A stretch of 64,000 nucleotides of DNA from Monarcha castaneiventris obscurior (lineage: Eukaryota > Chordata > Aves > Passeriformes > Monarchidae), in the NCBI GenBank assembly GCA_026261815.1, contig JAMPIT010000348.1, positions 620,001-684,000 on the forward strand. Reading direction: 5' to 3'. Positions within the stretch are counted from its first letter, which is position 1. Every line of letters starts with the position of its first letter. Shown here piece after piece: positions 1 to 12,907 of this stretch. Below the pieces are notes generated by a model. The model made no database searches and had not been told where the DNA came from. It worked only from the letters and a program-made list of their open reading frames with translations. Position numbers and translations under genes: made by a program.

Positions 1-1675
1 GCAGTCGCCGGCAGTGGGGAACAGACTCGGATAAAGTGGGGAGAGCCTTCCTGAGGGGTCTCCCTGGTGCTGTTGGGGTGTGTCTCTGAAAAAGCCACTG
101 AAAAACCCTCCAACCCAGCAGGGCTGTTCAGTGAAGGGCCCCTGTAATGGGACACTGACAGACTGGTGGGGCACAAGGGTCTCTGGGGCGCTGACAGAGA
201 AATCTGACCCCAAGGGTCAAGGAAATCTCCCCTTTTCATGCGGCACTGCCTCACAAGCCACAACAGACGGCCACAAGCTCCCCACTCGACAGCACATTTC
301 AGGACTGAGTATGGAGGAGAACAGGACAGCAGTGCTGTGTCCTGGCAGGGTGAGGAATGGGAGAAATAAAGGCAGAGGGGAGAGTGAAGGAACAGAGAAT
401 ATCACCAGTTCATAGAGCCCATCTTGATCCTGTTTTGGTTGTCCTGGATGGTCTGGAGCTGAGGTTGTGAGACAAAGAAAACAAAAGATAAAGGGAGGAA
501 AGAAAGAGAGGGCGTGATCTGCTCCCTTTTACAGCTAACATGGTGCGGCATCTTATGTACAGCAGATTTTTCATGTGGTTTTGTCACACATGCACAGCCA
601 GCCCTTTCAGCCCTTGTCCCAGGAGTGAGTTGAGGGTGGGGACCGAGCTCAAGTCTCCAGGCAGAGCAGGAAATTGGCTCAGGACAGCAATGCCCCACCT
701 CCAGGCCTCTCTCTTCTGATCACATTTTTCCTGTCATAACAATCAGAATATTTGAGACAAAATGTGCTTATGCCTGGTCCACCACAGTAGGAATATCTTC
801 CACTATATGCACTGAAGGTACACACAATCCCACTACGTAATTAATAAATGTAATAAAGTGTCATCCCCAACATCATCTGGTACCAACTGATAGCCATCAA
901 TAAGAGCAGAAAACCTCTGAGAACAAAATGATCTTCAAAACCCCTGGTATTAAGTATTTAGACTGACAATCAAGTTTGATGACCTTCCGCTGGGTCACTG
1001 CTGCTTCACCACACACCATAAAGAGCTGACGTGATTTGTCAGAGCTGAATCTCCAGCAATAATTCCACTAACAGGCTTAACTGTTACCTAAGTCATAATT
1101 CCAGTTTTAAATCTCCAAGCAGGTGCTGTCAAACAGTTACCAAAATGGCTCAAGATAAACCTCATCCTATTTTTTTCCACAACATGGGTTTGGAGATCCT
1201 CTTACATGTGATTTTTCTTGTTTGTTTTTAATTATTAACTTCATATAAAATTGCAATATTTATGAGTCCTGTTCAGGCACTGGTACCCCACAAACTCAAT
1301 TTGGTATAAATAAAACAGCTATAAATGAAACAGACATAAATAAAATTCTTTTTCGTGTCACATACTATCACAGACAGAGAACGTGCATGTGCAGACACAT
1401 GAAGATATGGAACATGGTGTGTTCATGCTTTTTCACTTTACAAATTTTAGCAGTCTGGTGTGCTACAGTTCTCCAGTAACCATAAAAAAAAGAGAATTCT
1501 TTAAAAGACAAGTAACAATATAATCTTATCCTAAAGCTTTCCCCTTGACATTGACTTCATAGGAAGCCTTTAAACTAAATTTAATGGCTGTGACCATCCC
1601 ACTGCAGTACAGCAACACTCCATACTGTTTACTAAGAGAATGATACGGTAATACTGTATTTCAATATTCAGTCAG
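1..1675. other. Non-coding stretch, no gene recognised
   Basis: I see no reading frame here with a start, domain or family resemblance that I would defend. The first 400 bases are moderately GC-rich and the rest is AT-rich. The short open frames have ordinary background composition. No tRNA, LINE 3' end or LTR terminus was recognised. Confidence 0.5.
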
Positions 1676-1931
1676 TGACAAAGAGGCAGGAAGAGTCTTT
1701 GCTTGCAATTCTGGCAGGAGGATTTTATTGCATCTTCACTGTCAGAGGGTGTAGAGGCAAATAGGAACAGCATGGCTAATTCAGGGCTTTTTCCGGGGCT
1801 GGGGGAAAGGCAGGACCAGGGAGCGGGGACCAATGGGAGAGCTCTGGGGGAGCGACCAGGCTGACAGACAACCGCGGAATTCAAATCGGCACAGGTCATC
1901 CCAACACAATGTGTATTCACCGGCCACCACA
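1676..1931 (-). mobile_element. LTR, minus strand, of a class II-like element
   Basis: Read on the minus strand, the segment begins TGTGGTGGCC at 1931 and ends CTTTGTCA at 1676, so it has TG...CA ends. It carries a CCAAT-type box (CCCATTGG) and an AATAAA signal near 1725, about 50 bases before its end. Directly upstream on the minus strand is a purine run (AGAAAGGAGGAGC), which fits a polypurine tract. It would then be the 3' LTR of an element whose internal part lies at 1932-3451. Bases 1748-1931 recur at 3452-3637 with roughly ten differences. No matching TSD was found. Family assignment is an inference from the TGTGGTG start and the layout. Confidence 0.65.
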
Positions 1932-3451
1932 GCTCCTCCTTTCTGTATTAAACTAAAGAGGCCTCTCCCAGGGATCCCAAAACCCAGCATCCCAAAAACT
2001 TAACATATACAGAACAACAAAAATGATCAGAAGCACCCAAAGCTCAATGTCCCGAAAAACCAAACATACATAATTAGAAACACCCCCAAACCAGTGTCCC
2101 TCAAATCTTTCAAAGGATTTTCTCTCTGGATGCTGGAATGGATGCTCTCACAGGCAGAGGTGAGGTTGAAGCATTGGGCCGTGGCAGAGTTCAGTCATTC
2201 ATTGCAGGTGGTACTAGGAGCATTCAGAGGGCAGCAGGGTGATACGTGTTGGGTACTGGACATGTGATGGTGAGTGCGGGCACAGGCTCTGGCAGTTGCT
2301 TCTGTTGGGATTTCAAACAAAGTTAAGAATTTGCAATTTGAAATGGAGGGGGGCCTTTCCTTTCTCCCCTCTCCTAAAGGTTTGGGAAAAGGGGAATGGT
2401 ATAAAGGTAACAGGGATATGGGAACCCGTGGCTAGGGAAGAGCCTAGCAGAGGGTGGTGGTAGGGACTACTAACTGTTTGGGAAGTAACAGAATGGGGTA
2501 GGATCTGGGGAGACACCACAAGTGCCCAGCTTATCCGTTCGCAGTCTCGTTTGCAGTTCTGGCTCTCAGGACTGCGTGTGTCTGTTTCTGTTGTGGTCAT
2601 CTATGCTGGTTTGCGTCATCTTCACTTCCAGGCGACAGATGTTTCATCTTTTGACTGCACCTTGTTTATCCTGGTGGGTGTTATGTCTGCAGCAATGGTG
2701 TTTGCTGGGCTGGTGCAGTTCTTTTCTGGCAGCTTCCAGGTGTCATCTGTGGCTTTTGGCTTTCTCACTCCAGTCCTTTGGTCATTACACTCAGCACGAG
2801 AACCCAAGAAGTCACTGTTTTGCTTCTTTGGCTGCTGTTTTGGCTGCATCTTCTGGCTGTGCCTGCAAGCTGCTCAGGTCTATGATATTTTCGCAGCTCT
2901 TTGTAAATAGTCTGAGTCTTACAGCCTGGTTCCTGCAATCTCCCCTCTTTTTCTCCTCTTGCAGCACAGGAGCAGGGGATGCAGGCAGGGCTGGGGCTGA
3001 GGTGAAAGGCAGCACTTGGGCGGGATTCTCGCAGCTGGAGCAGAGCAGCAGCAGCTTAGACTTGGCAGCCTCAGGGCATTCTTGAAGCCACAGTGGAGCC
3101 GGCAGAGGCCAAGTGCAGCCCTGCAGTGCCATGGCCGTGAGGAAACGGCCAGGGACGGCCGGTACATTTGGGACCGAGTGTCTTTGTAGTAGCTGGCTCC
3201 AGCTCGCTGCCATACTGGGGGGAGCCAAGTGCACGAAGTTAAAAACAAGAATGTACTGTCCTTCTAACTCTCATGACACGTGGTCAGTCAGAGCGAGCCA
3301 CAGCCACAGCGAGCAGCTGCACGGGGTCTGGTCTCGGGCAGCCGCATGGCTGGCGTGGGCATGCCCTCAGCTCGGCGGAGAGCGGCAGCCAGGCACGGGC
3401 TGGCAGGGAGTCATGGGCGAGCACGGCCGCAGCAGCGATGGGGCTTTGCTG
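1932..3451 (-). mobile_element. Probable internal remnant of the minus-strand retroelement
   Basis: This lies between an LTR and a partial copy of the same LTR and is interrupted by stops. Minus-strand open pieces exist (for example 3234-2812, 140 codons, Ala/Pro-rich), but I cannot match them to gag, pol or env. No reverse transcriptase or zinc-knuckle motif is visible. Assignment rests only on the flanking LTR sequence and the purine tract at its lower edge. It could also be host sequence caught between two LTR pieces. Confidence 0.4.
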
Positions 3452-3637
3452 AGGCTGTAGAGGCAAATAGGAACAGCATGGCTAATTCAGGGCTTTTTCT
3501 GGGGCTGGGGGAAAGGCAGGACCAGGGAGCGGGGACCAATGGGAGAGCTCTGGGAGAATGACCAGGCTGACAGACAACCGCAGAATTCAAATCGGCACAG
3601 GTCATCCAAACACAAGGTGTATTCATCGGCCACCACA
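3452..3637 (-). repeat. Partial second copy of the 1676-1931 LTR (U3 side only)
   Basis: About 185 bases match 1748-1931 closely, in the same orientation and with the same TGTGGTGG start on the minus strand. Similarity stops abruptly just after the sequence CCTCTACA. The downstream third of the LTR, including AATAAA, is replaced by unrelated GC-rich sequence. It may be a truncated 5' LTR or a recombination scar. Confidence 0.7.
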
Positions 3638-6600
3638 ATACGGAAGGGGAACAAAATCTTCCCTATTTTAAGGAGGATTCAGTGCTTTCATTGGGTAACT
3701 CCCATGCTGCAAACAAGTGCACCTGATACAAAAAACCCACATAGCCGCAGCCAGTGCATTTCCACTGTTGTCAGCTGTATGGTTTCCCTGTCCCCACTCT
3801 CAGCTGACAAGTTATCTGCAGGGGCCCCCTGTGCTTTTCACAAATAAAAGTAAAGTACCCGATAAGAAATGAAACATGGCTACCCAATGTATCCTCTATT
3901 TCCAGAGGAAAGAACAAAAAACCCTTCCAGGATGGGAAAATGAACAGTGCTTTAGTCTGTGTTTTTCTGCTGCCTAGCCATAAGCTAAATAAAGTAGTGA
4001 AAACAGATGATACATGTGATAATCCTTTTTCTTCTTTTCTCTTCTCCTCTTTTTCCCTGTTCAGTCCAGTACTGAATTCCAAAGATGCACAGCATGCCCA
4101 AGAAAAATACTATTTTCCCTTTATCTTTCATTTCTGGACAGCAACTTTCTGGAACTTGTATTTGCAGTTCTCAACAATGACAGACGGTCATTAAACATGG
4201 GACATAAACCTCCATCAAAATACAGGATCTTAAACAGCTGTTATGTGTATCGACTCAGTGAAACAGGGTACTTGTGCTTAAAAAAAAAATAAAAGGTTAT
4301 CCACCATTCTCTGAGAGAATGAAATGCTTAAGAGGCCAATTTCACAGGGGACAGAGGTTTACCAACAAATATGAGTGAACTTATAATGGAAATTTTGTTC
4401 CATAAGGAGGAAGTACCACATGCCTGTCATCTTTCACTGAAGGACTGGATTTTTATAAGGTTGGTTGTGGTAGAAGTTAGGCATGGTGAAATTATTCCTG
4501 ACAGTGGTGCAGCAGTGCTGTGGGCTGGTCTGTGTTCACTCTCAATCAAAGAGCTGAAAAATGTGATCATTCACAGAGCAGAGGAGCAGGCAGGCAGTCT
4601 GGGAATCCCATCCTGGATGCTCCTGCTCTGCACTTTCCCCCACTGAAATGTGCTTCAAAATTTTCCCAACTGATTTGTGATGACACAGAAAACAGCAACA
4701 AACTCCTTGATTGCTGAGATTAGAACACAGGTCAAAAGGAATTAGCACTCTTCTATGACTGAGCTGCAGTAGTGATCCTGTAAAGACTGAATTTTGTTAA
4801 AGATATTGGCATTTATGAACCCATTGCTAAAGATTCACGGTTGTGCTGCCTAGAAGTGAGAAATACCAGGGCAAGGGGAAGCTGGAATTATTCATAACCA
4901 CAATGTTTAGCTGCTGAAAATTGGCTGCAAGGATGTGGGACGTCTCTCTGCATTTGCATTGCAAAAAAAGATGCTTTTTTTCCCCCAAATTAAAAAAAAA
5001 TCAGACACTGCCAGAAATACATGTGGAAAAGAGGTGAGGATGAGCTTCTAGCCATTACAGGGAACTTCGGCATGTCAAATTTTTTTGGAATTTTGCTTTT
5101 TGTCAGTAACAGTAAGGTATAGCTACAATAAACACTGGTAGAAAATACGAAAAAATACTTCCAAAGTTATAATTACACAAAAATTGTACTTTCTGTATGT
5201 TTTTTTTTTTTCTAGAAGTTAACAGAACAGGAGCTGTAACCTGGTTTGTCAGAGACATGGCAGCAGGGGTAAGCAGCAAGCACATGAGAGCCCTTTTAAG
5301 AGAAACTCACTCATCAGTAAGTGAGATAACTGGGAGAAGGAAGCACTGAGTGCTCACCTTGGGAAATCAGTGTCAGGTTTATTACAAACAGAGGAGCGCA
5401 TTTAAAATGAAACTGCAGACATCAATGACATGAAAGCAGAGATTCTGGGTTTTTTTCTGCTTGAATCTCAGTGGGCCATTAGTAATGGTTTCTATCGGAA
5501 GTATTATCCTTCTCCATTAAATGTTATTTTAATTTTTTTCATTGCAGAGCCACCTGCAAATTGAAGCCTGTGAACCAAAGGTCTCTCTAATATGCGGGAT
5601 GGAGAACTGTGCCTCAAAGTGCTGCCCTTCCCAGATGGTGAGAGTCAAGCACAGAGCAAATCACTCTCTGCAGAAGTGGGGAGAGAGGCGATTGTGGAGT
5701 TCTGCTCCTGTTACTCAGCTCTGCAGCACAACATTTATTATATTCACAGCTTCAGCTGGTTTTATTTTTCCTAATATTTCTGCTGAGATCTTGGAAGAGG
5801 CTGATTTACAGCTCCATGAGTCTGTGTATCGGGCAATCTTTCCTTACATCTGGTGGTTTGCATATTGCTGTGCATTAGATCAGAGGCTCTGCAGTGATGG
5901 GTTTATCATAGACAAACCACTCAATCTGCTCCTTCATCTTCTTGCAGACAAAGGAGATACAACAGGCATGGCAATGTCTAGTGAAGTATTAAAAAAACCA
6001 CAAACAAACATAAAACAAGAAACAAATTTGTAGTTAGGAATCATAATGAAAATTTACAGACTCTCTCTCACACAAACTGAAATTCATTTACTGTGCTCTC
6101 CAGGATAATAAAACTCATCACACTGTAAGACTACTTTCTTTTCTTTTACAATAGGCATCTGTTGCTAAGGGTTAAAAACATTCTTCATGATTTAACTTTT
6201 TAATATTTAGCAGTATCCCAGTTCTATCATTCTGCGTATGTAGAACAGACTTGATTTTCAGGGACTGCAGACTGGCCTGTGTTTCTCTGCTTTTCTGATT
6301 TTTTTTTTCAGGGAATAAGATGCAGTGAAAATATAAGGACTGTCCTTACAAACATTTCATAATGATTTAAGAATTTAAGGTAATTTAGCACAAGGTATTT
6401 TTAAGTTCTCATTAAAATATCTCTAACTTTTACTTGAAACACCAACCTTGTGGATCTTCTGTGAAGTAAATTAATATTCATGTCCTGTGAAGTGAGGCAA
6501 ACCTCCAGAGCTAAAGATGATGCAGGATCTAATTCTTTTGTGGGCAACATTCTCATCTTTTAAAGGCATTTGAAATAAATTGCTTAATTTAAAAACTACA

Positions 6601-8159
6601 ACAAAATCCAATAGACCTTTCTAGATAAATTAAAGCTTTTCAAGAAGATTTGATTAATGGTATACTGCATTAATTAATTTAAAACCTATTATCTTTCCAT
6701 TTGTTAAAAAAAAACCCTTAAATATGCTTAGTCTTCTATAACTAGGAAAGAATAGAAGAATATTTGCAGGAAACCTAAAAAACTGTAGGGTTTTCTTCGT
6801 GCAAATGGACAGAAGAGATGTGAGAGAAGTCTTTTCACATCTTTTTTCCCCATCGAAGTTGTCCTGCCTTGTCACCTTTTGTGTCTTAGTTCCCCAACTA
6901 TGACATGAGGAAAAGAAAAAATTATATCTTTGTGCAGCATTGGAATTGATTTATTTCTGCAACAGTGCAGGCAATGAAGAGCAGTCAGATTAACATGAAG
7001 TCTCAAATAAAATGGTAAAGTGTGAGGAGCTATTAGCCCCATGCCATTTAGCTATAAACATGAATATAGCTTCAAAAAAAAATCTCGGGGTGCTTGGTAG
7101 AGCTGATTGCTATTGGTTTTCTTCTTTATTTGAATGTATCTTTAAATTTCACAGGGTAAAGGTTCTTCCTAGTCTGTGAAGGTCCAGCCTTCACTCCTGG
7201 CAAGGTCCCACAAAGGCTGTGAGAAGCCTCCCTTGCCTTTTCCAGTGCCAAGACAGGGCTGTTTAGTTTCTTCTCTCTGACACGGGCTGAATCCTGAATC
7301 CCTGAATCAAGGGATTGAGGCAGTAAGTGCCAGAAAGTGCTGCTGGTCAATCAGCTTGTGCAGATACAGGTTGCTTCTACTCAATCCTGCATTCAGACTC
7401 CACTTGCTGGGGAGTCTTTGCTCAGCAAAACTTTTGGCCGCCCCCTCCACAAAGGAATTTAGAGTAGCTTGTCACAGCCTGGGTGTCTCCCTAGAGAGAC
7501 AAAGATTGGCAAATATTTGAGCCACCCACAACCTGGACAACACAGGCAAGGAAGCAGCAAGAACATTTAATTTCATCCCAAAATGAACACCTTCATCTGC
7601 TCCCATGAGTCATCTCACATTCTCCATTGACTGTCCTGATGGATACCCACCAAGCACATGGGACTCAGAGGAGCTGAGACTCAGCTCACACAGGCACTTC
7701 ACTGCAGGGACTCGTGATTAACTGTGTGAAAACCCCACTTGGGATGAGCCAGTTTGTCTCTGCTTCACAGACTGCCAGAAATTAAGATCCTAGTCTTACC
7801 AGGTGGGTTTTAGTATTTCTTGTTATTCCATCCGCCAGGAGAACATTTAAATTTTTGTTGCCAAAGATTTCAGCAGAGTCCCCCAACCACAGGAACTATC
7901 CTGAATTAGCCTGAATTCATTACCCTGAAATATCTCTAAGAATTTTCCCAAGGAATGCTAGGAGGTGGAAAAAAAAAAAAAAAGTCAGCAGGACAGTTTT
8001 ATTTGTTTTTATTTATCACCCTTTTGTGTAAACTGCATTTAGCTTAAAAATGCCTTGACTAGCTTTGGCTTTCCTCACCAAGTGGTTCTCGATTTGCTAC
8101 CACCACCACAACAGCTGGGCAGGTCATCATGGTTTTCATTGTCATGAAGTTCGTCACAA
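3638..8159. other. Non-coding stretch without a supported gene
   Basis: The sequence is AT-rich with scattered short open frames and homopolymer runs. The only gene-like hint is a pyrimidine tract with AG at 5524-5547, followed 89 bases later by a GTGAGA donor-like site at 5637; it is treated as a finding, not a gene. No LTR terminus pair with a TSD was recognised. Confidence 0.45.
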
Positions 8160-8165
8160 GTTACA

Positions 8166-8511
8166 TGTCGCAGTGTCGGACACAAACATGCAGATTCAAA
8201 CAGCAGGTTAGCAGCAGGTCAGGACCACCAAGCAGAGCGAAAGGGCCCTGCCCACCTTTATTCTCACTCTTTTATACCTCTCTTAAAACAATCATACATT
8301 GGTAGATGAGGTTAACACCTCTACAATTTTACAGGATAGGAACACACTCTATCATCTTTCTCCGCCTTGGAGAAAGGAATGAACAACAATCCAGAAGTCC
8401 AGAAAACATTCTGGGCCGGTTAGAAAAACAAGAGCTACGTTTATAGAAAATGCATGAGAACTTTTACTACAAAAGTAAAAACACAGAACAGTAGAAAAAC
8501 CCAGGGCGACA
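8166..8511 (-). mobile_element. Solo LTR, minus strand, 346 bp
   Basis: Ends are inverted copies (TGTCGC...GCGACA). An exact 6-bp duplication GTTACA flanks it at 8160-8165 and 8512-8517. On the minus strand a TATA box (GGTATAAAAG, near 8275) is followed by AATAAA near 8260. A 6-bp TSD is typical of class II (beta/alpha-like) endogenous retroviruses, so class II is inferred. No internal region remains, which implies LTR-LTR recombination. Confidence 0.9.
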
Positions 8512-8517
8512 GTTACA

Positions 8518-11500
8518 TTCTCTTCCTCTTTCCCATTTTACATGCAGAAAATGAGGACTCAGAGACATATGCCTTCAGGCAAGTGCCCTCGTTGCTGGAC
8601 TGTGCTTCTGCTGTAATTTCCTAAAGCAAATCAATAAACAGTTGCTGGCAGTGGGGAATTCTATAAAGTGTGAAATAAACCAGAATTAGTATTTCCAGTT
8701 CATGGCATTACCTCATTTCTTTTCAAATTATTTTTTTAAGTGTTGTTATGTTTATTTGATTGTATTATTTTAATTCTCTTTTATTCTACACAGTAAATTT
8801 GGTAGATAATATTCTGATAGAAGTGAAAGATACACTCAAAAATTTTAATTACTATAGTCTAATGGATTTTCTTTCCTCTCCATTTCCTGGATTATGTTAA
8901 AAAAAAAAAAAAGAAAAGGGTAATTTTATTACAGTCTCATTCCTGTTTGTGATTAAAGCTTAGTAGTGTCAAATAAATAAAAAGGAAGGAAGGAAGGCTG
9001 GCAGGGGTGGAGGGAGTCAGAGCCCACAGCCAGACAATGCTGAATAGTGTCACCACTGGATTCAGCTTAGGGAGTGGGGAGAATAAAACTTATTTAGGCT
9101 GTAGGCCATACACAGACATATCAGTGGAACATGATTTTTAAAACATCCTTGATGGTTTGAACTCAATCCCAACAGTCTGCTAGCTTCCTCATTTATGATG
9201 CTGTTGTGACGTTCCTTATGGCAGGGTTAATGTTCTTAAGGTTTCTCTCTCTTGTTTTGTCAGTCAAGAGCATCCCAACAGCCACATAACGAAAGGCCCA
9301 TGCTCTGGGAAAGTGCTGAAGTGGTGTCCTGAAGATAGCATGTGTTCTCCTCGATCTAATTCTAGCTCAGCTGTAGATTCCTGGAAACCAGTTACTATGC
9401 ATAATTTAGCCTGAAAAGAAGATAAATCACAGAACTGCTTACATATGTTAGGTGGGAGCTTTGTGGGTAGAGGATGTGAGTGGATAATAAATTGCCCTGC
9501 TACCAGACCTTACAAAAACCAGCATGTCAGAAGTTCATAGACTGCTTGATTCCAGAAAAATTTGGGGAAATTTGCTTTTGTTCAAGCATCTAGAAATTTT
9601 GTCTTTAAGAGGGAAAAGAACAGGCTCTCCAGAAGCCTGAACTGAAGGGATTTTTGAATTATGAACACCATGGAGGAAGCTGTGCATGCAGCTGGAGCCC
9701 TGATCAGTCACCAGGAGGCATTTGTGTTTATCCACACTGTAGTACTACAAACTCACTTGAAATTTTGGTATTACTGCAGCTGAATGAGGCTTTGCCACAG
9801 TTTATGCCTAGGCTGACTGCTAGCCTTTCCTTTTCATAATTGACCAAACAACAGCAAAAGTAAAGTAAAAATAGCAGCATCTCCCAGAAAAGCAAAAATT
9901 CCACAACATGTAAGAAGAGGAAGAAAAAAGAAATTCCCCTAGAAATAACTCTGTCAAACCAGAAACAGAATCACCCTTACCCAAGGACATGCTGCCTAAC
10001 CAGGCAGCACAAGTTCCACCAACAGACATGAATATAAAACGTTTGACACCATAAATGTGTGCAGGTTCACCACTTTCCCAAAGTGATTTCAGCTTCATTT
10101 GAGGAGTGAAACAAATTCATGCTTCAGCAGCTGAAGCATGTGTGTGCACCAGGCAGCTGAGCTGCTTTGTGCAGCCAGAAATAAGGCAAACTTTCTTAGC
10201 AGTAGTTGGTTTACTTTCTCTTTAATTTCTTCCCATGCGAGAGGAGACAGACTTCAGCGTCATGGCTTCAATAATATTTGAGTTTTGACCACGTCATAAT
10301 TCACCTCATCTGCCTTTTAATACAACCTGGCCTCACGAAACAGATGGGTATTCATTTATGTACTGTGGGACACATGAACAGCTCAACATCTGCCCCACTG
10401 TTTCATTTGTTCAAACAAAATTTGACACAAAACAAGTCTCATGCTAGAAAAGTTCCATTAGACATAAAGCAAGCTGCTGTACAGTCCAGTTAAAACAAGC
10501 TAATTTTCAGAACTAAACCACGAAGTTGGAAATGTGAGTAAAAGGTCAAAGTGTGAAATTGTTATAAAATGAACTGGCAAATTATGTAAGTTCATGACTA
10601 AGCATTTCAGATGAATCAAAAGGAGATCAAAAGAAGTACTTCTTGGTTAATCATCACCATACCACCAAAAGATGTTTAAGTCCTGGGTTTCCAATGTATT
10701 TTTTTAAATTTACATTTAGCATCATGCTTCAGGGGAAAATAAAAATTGTCATGTTTCAAATTTAGGTAAAGTATATTAATGAAACTTCAGTGCTATTTCT
10801 TTGTTTTTTAAACTAGTACTGTAACTCAGAAATATTGATATTTGACAGCTTTTAGGTGACAGTATTTTACTTTAAAAGAGGTGATTTTGACTTGAGACTG
10901 CAAGAACATTAGTTATTACAGTTTGTTGGTTTGGGTTTTTGTCAAACACATTTCTAATAAAGCCTCTTTTCTTTGTAACATCTTGCTGTTATTCTGACAC
11001 TTCCTACCATGTCCCCTCCTGCAGGTGCACAAGCACCTGTACAGATGTAAAGCAACCCAAAATTCAAACCCCAGTTAAGGAATTAAGGATTTTGGGGCAG
11101 GTTGTGGAACCACTACAATATAGCCCTGTAGACATAAACATGAACGTGTGTAGTAAACTTTATGTCAACAGACATGTGACTCTTAGGCAAGAATGATCTT
11201 TATTTTCTAGAACTTATTGACTAATGACTTTAACTTGGGAAGTAGCTAAGCAGGATGTTCCAACAGGCTTAAGGTAAGGAGAGGCAAGTTTTGCCTCAAC
11301 CCACAATTGCAGGAAGAAATTAGGTTCTAAATATACTTGAAAGTGAGATTAAAACACAAATGAGGTTTTGTGTTGGGAATCCAAAGCAATAATACAACTT
11401 CTTTTCTCTTTTTCATGAAAGAGGAAAGAAAAAGAAAACAGAAAATTAGGGAAATGCCAAGAAAAAACATGAGAAGTACAGGAAAGAGATTACTACCACC

Positions 11501-11682
11501 CTGGGTCCAGGTCTGGCTTCTCTGTCGGATGTGACCCCAGGCAGCCAGACTAGCAAGGTGGGGCAGGAGAAGCCTCGTAGGAGCAGCCAGGACAGCAAAG
11601 AACAGCAAGACAGCAAAGACTCTCACTTTGTAGACACTGTGCCATGTTTATATACGGGTGTGAGAATCTTGCTTTAGGAAAG
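8518..11682. other. Non-coding stretch with a short perfect palindrome
   Basis: No gene is supported. It contains A-runs and GGAA-type short repeats near 8985, and a perfect 23-base inverted repeat at 10118-10140. A minus-strand open frame at 11626-11327 has two hydrophobic stretches, but it begins with GTG, has no upstream ATG in frame and is not called. Confidence 0.45.
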
Positions 11683-12057
11683 TGTCCTGGGTTGCAGTGT
11701 ATTCTATTACCATCCTCATGAGCCGTTGAAACCAGGTGGGGCAGTGTTTCCTTGCCTCCTCCCTCCAGACTATTGTTCTGTTAATGGCCCCTGTCTACTG
11801 GATTCGTGGAGGACAAGAGCTACCACTGGACCTTCAGCTGGAGACTAGACTTCCCATAGGATCACCACTTCGACTGAACTACCTCATCTGGACTGCTACC
11901 ACCACCCCAATAGGGTGTCAGGTTGTATCTGACTTTGTCTGTGTTTTTTGTTCCTCTTTCCCTTGTATTATTTCACTTATTTTTAATTATTTGTTTTCCC
12001 TATTAAATTTTAACCGTGACTTGGGATCTCCCTCTGGTTTGTTTTCAAACCTTTACA
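11683..12057 (+). mobile_element. Solo LTR, plus strand, 375 bp
   Basis: It begins TGTCCTGGGTTG and ends CCTTTACA, with an exact 5-bp TSD GAAAG at 11678-11682 and 12058-12062. An ATTAAA poly(A)-type signal lies at about 12002-12007. A 5-bp TSD is usual for ERVL-type (class III) and some class I elements. The internal part has been lost. The assignment to an LTR is firm; the family is an inference. Confidence 0.9.
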
Positions 12058-12214
12058 GAAAGATGGTAGCAATAGCACAGGCACCACATGCACCCTCAGA
12101 GCAACAGCGTATCTGACACATCCCTCACAAACTCCTACATTATCTCTGCTCCCTTGAGGAGTCCCTGAGGTCCACCATGTGTCTAGCTCTGCTGAATGGA
12201 CTACCCAGAGTTGC

Positions 12215-12577
12215 TGAAAAATGGTGGAAACAGCATCTGCACCAGCTCCCTTGGAACAGGAGTTATAATGGCCGGTTGGCCAGTGGTACAAGAGACAGAG
12301 AGAGCTCTTGGTAAGACAGTCTCTGGTGCCAAAGACTTAGAGGTTATGATGAGGGAAAGAAGCCTCTCCCCGGATGCCTTGTTCGGTTATGGTAATGTAC
12401 CCCAGTTCAGCTTCCCCGGTTGGCTCTTGGAGTTAGCCACACCCCTGTACTTAAGCTTGTGCTGTCACACACTCGGGGTCATTTGCCTTTAGAACCCTTC
12501 ACAAGTCGTAGCAATAAACTGCTTTCTGTGGAACTCTACGCACAGACCCTTCTCAACTCCTTGCTGTCGGCTTAACA
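12215..12577 (+). mobile_element. LTR-like segment, plus strand (approximate ends)
   Basis: The segment has a promoter-like TTAAG element near 12450, a CAATAAA signal at 12513-12519 and ends CTTAACA near 12577. The bases after it (TTACTG) resemble TTGCTG just before it (5 of 6), a possible degraded TSD, but a clean TG start is missing. The layout, with short U3-R-U5 and AATAAA about 60 bases from the end, is typical of avian retroviral LTRs. Confidence 0.5.
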
Positions 12578-12857
12578 TTACTGAAACCATCCCTGTATCT
12601 GTGTGTTCATGCATGTGAACCACAGAGCCAGGAGGGAACTCAGTAATACAGGAAAAACACCTGTGGAGGGCCCGGATATAGATTAAACTCTTCTGAGTTG
12701 ATCCTGAGTCAGTGCAATGTGCCGATGGGTGCTTTGGCAGCAAAGCCTTGACTCTACACTGTGCAGGAGACATCCCCTTGTCTGCCAAAACTCTGCAAAT
12801 GCCTTGTGCCTGGAAAATCAGTCCACATGAAAACAGGATTTTTGTTGCCTCTTGTTT

Positions 12858-12907
12858 GCTTGTGTGTGATTGGTTTGGTTTTGGTGTTTGGTTTGGTTTT
12901 GTTTTTG
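12858..12907. repeat. G/T-rich simple repeat
   Basis: Imperfect TTTGG/TTTTGG units make up the stretch, with no evident function. A complementary-looking A/C-rich stretch lies at 13337-13392. Confidence 0.6.

Noticed and set aside
2522..3234. Overlapping open frames on both strands (up to 187 codons)
   Set aside because: They sit in the retroelement remnant between the two LTR pieces. No retroviral or cellular motif could be recognised in any frame.
5542..6033. 163-codon plus-strand frame
   Set aside because: It has no recognisable domain. Only the splice-like signals near 5547 and 5637 were kept, as a low-interest finding.
11327..11626. Minus-strand 99-codon frame with signal- and membrane-like stretches
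   Set aside because: It begins at GTG, has a stop upstream before any in-frame ATG, and has no paralogue in the window.
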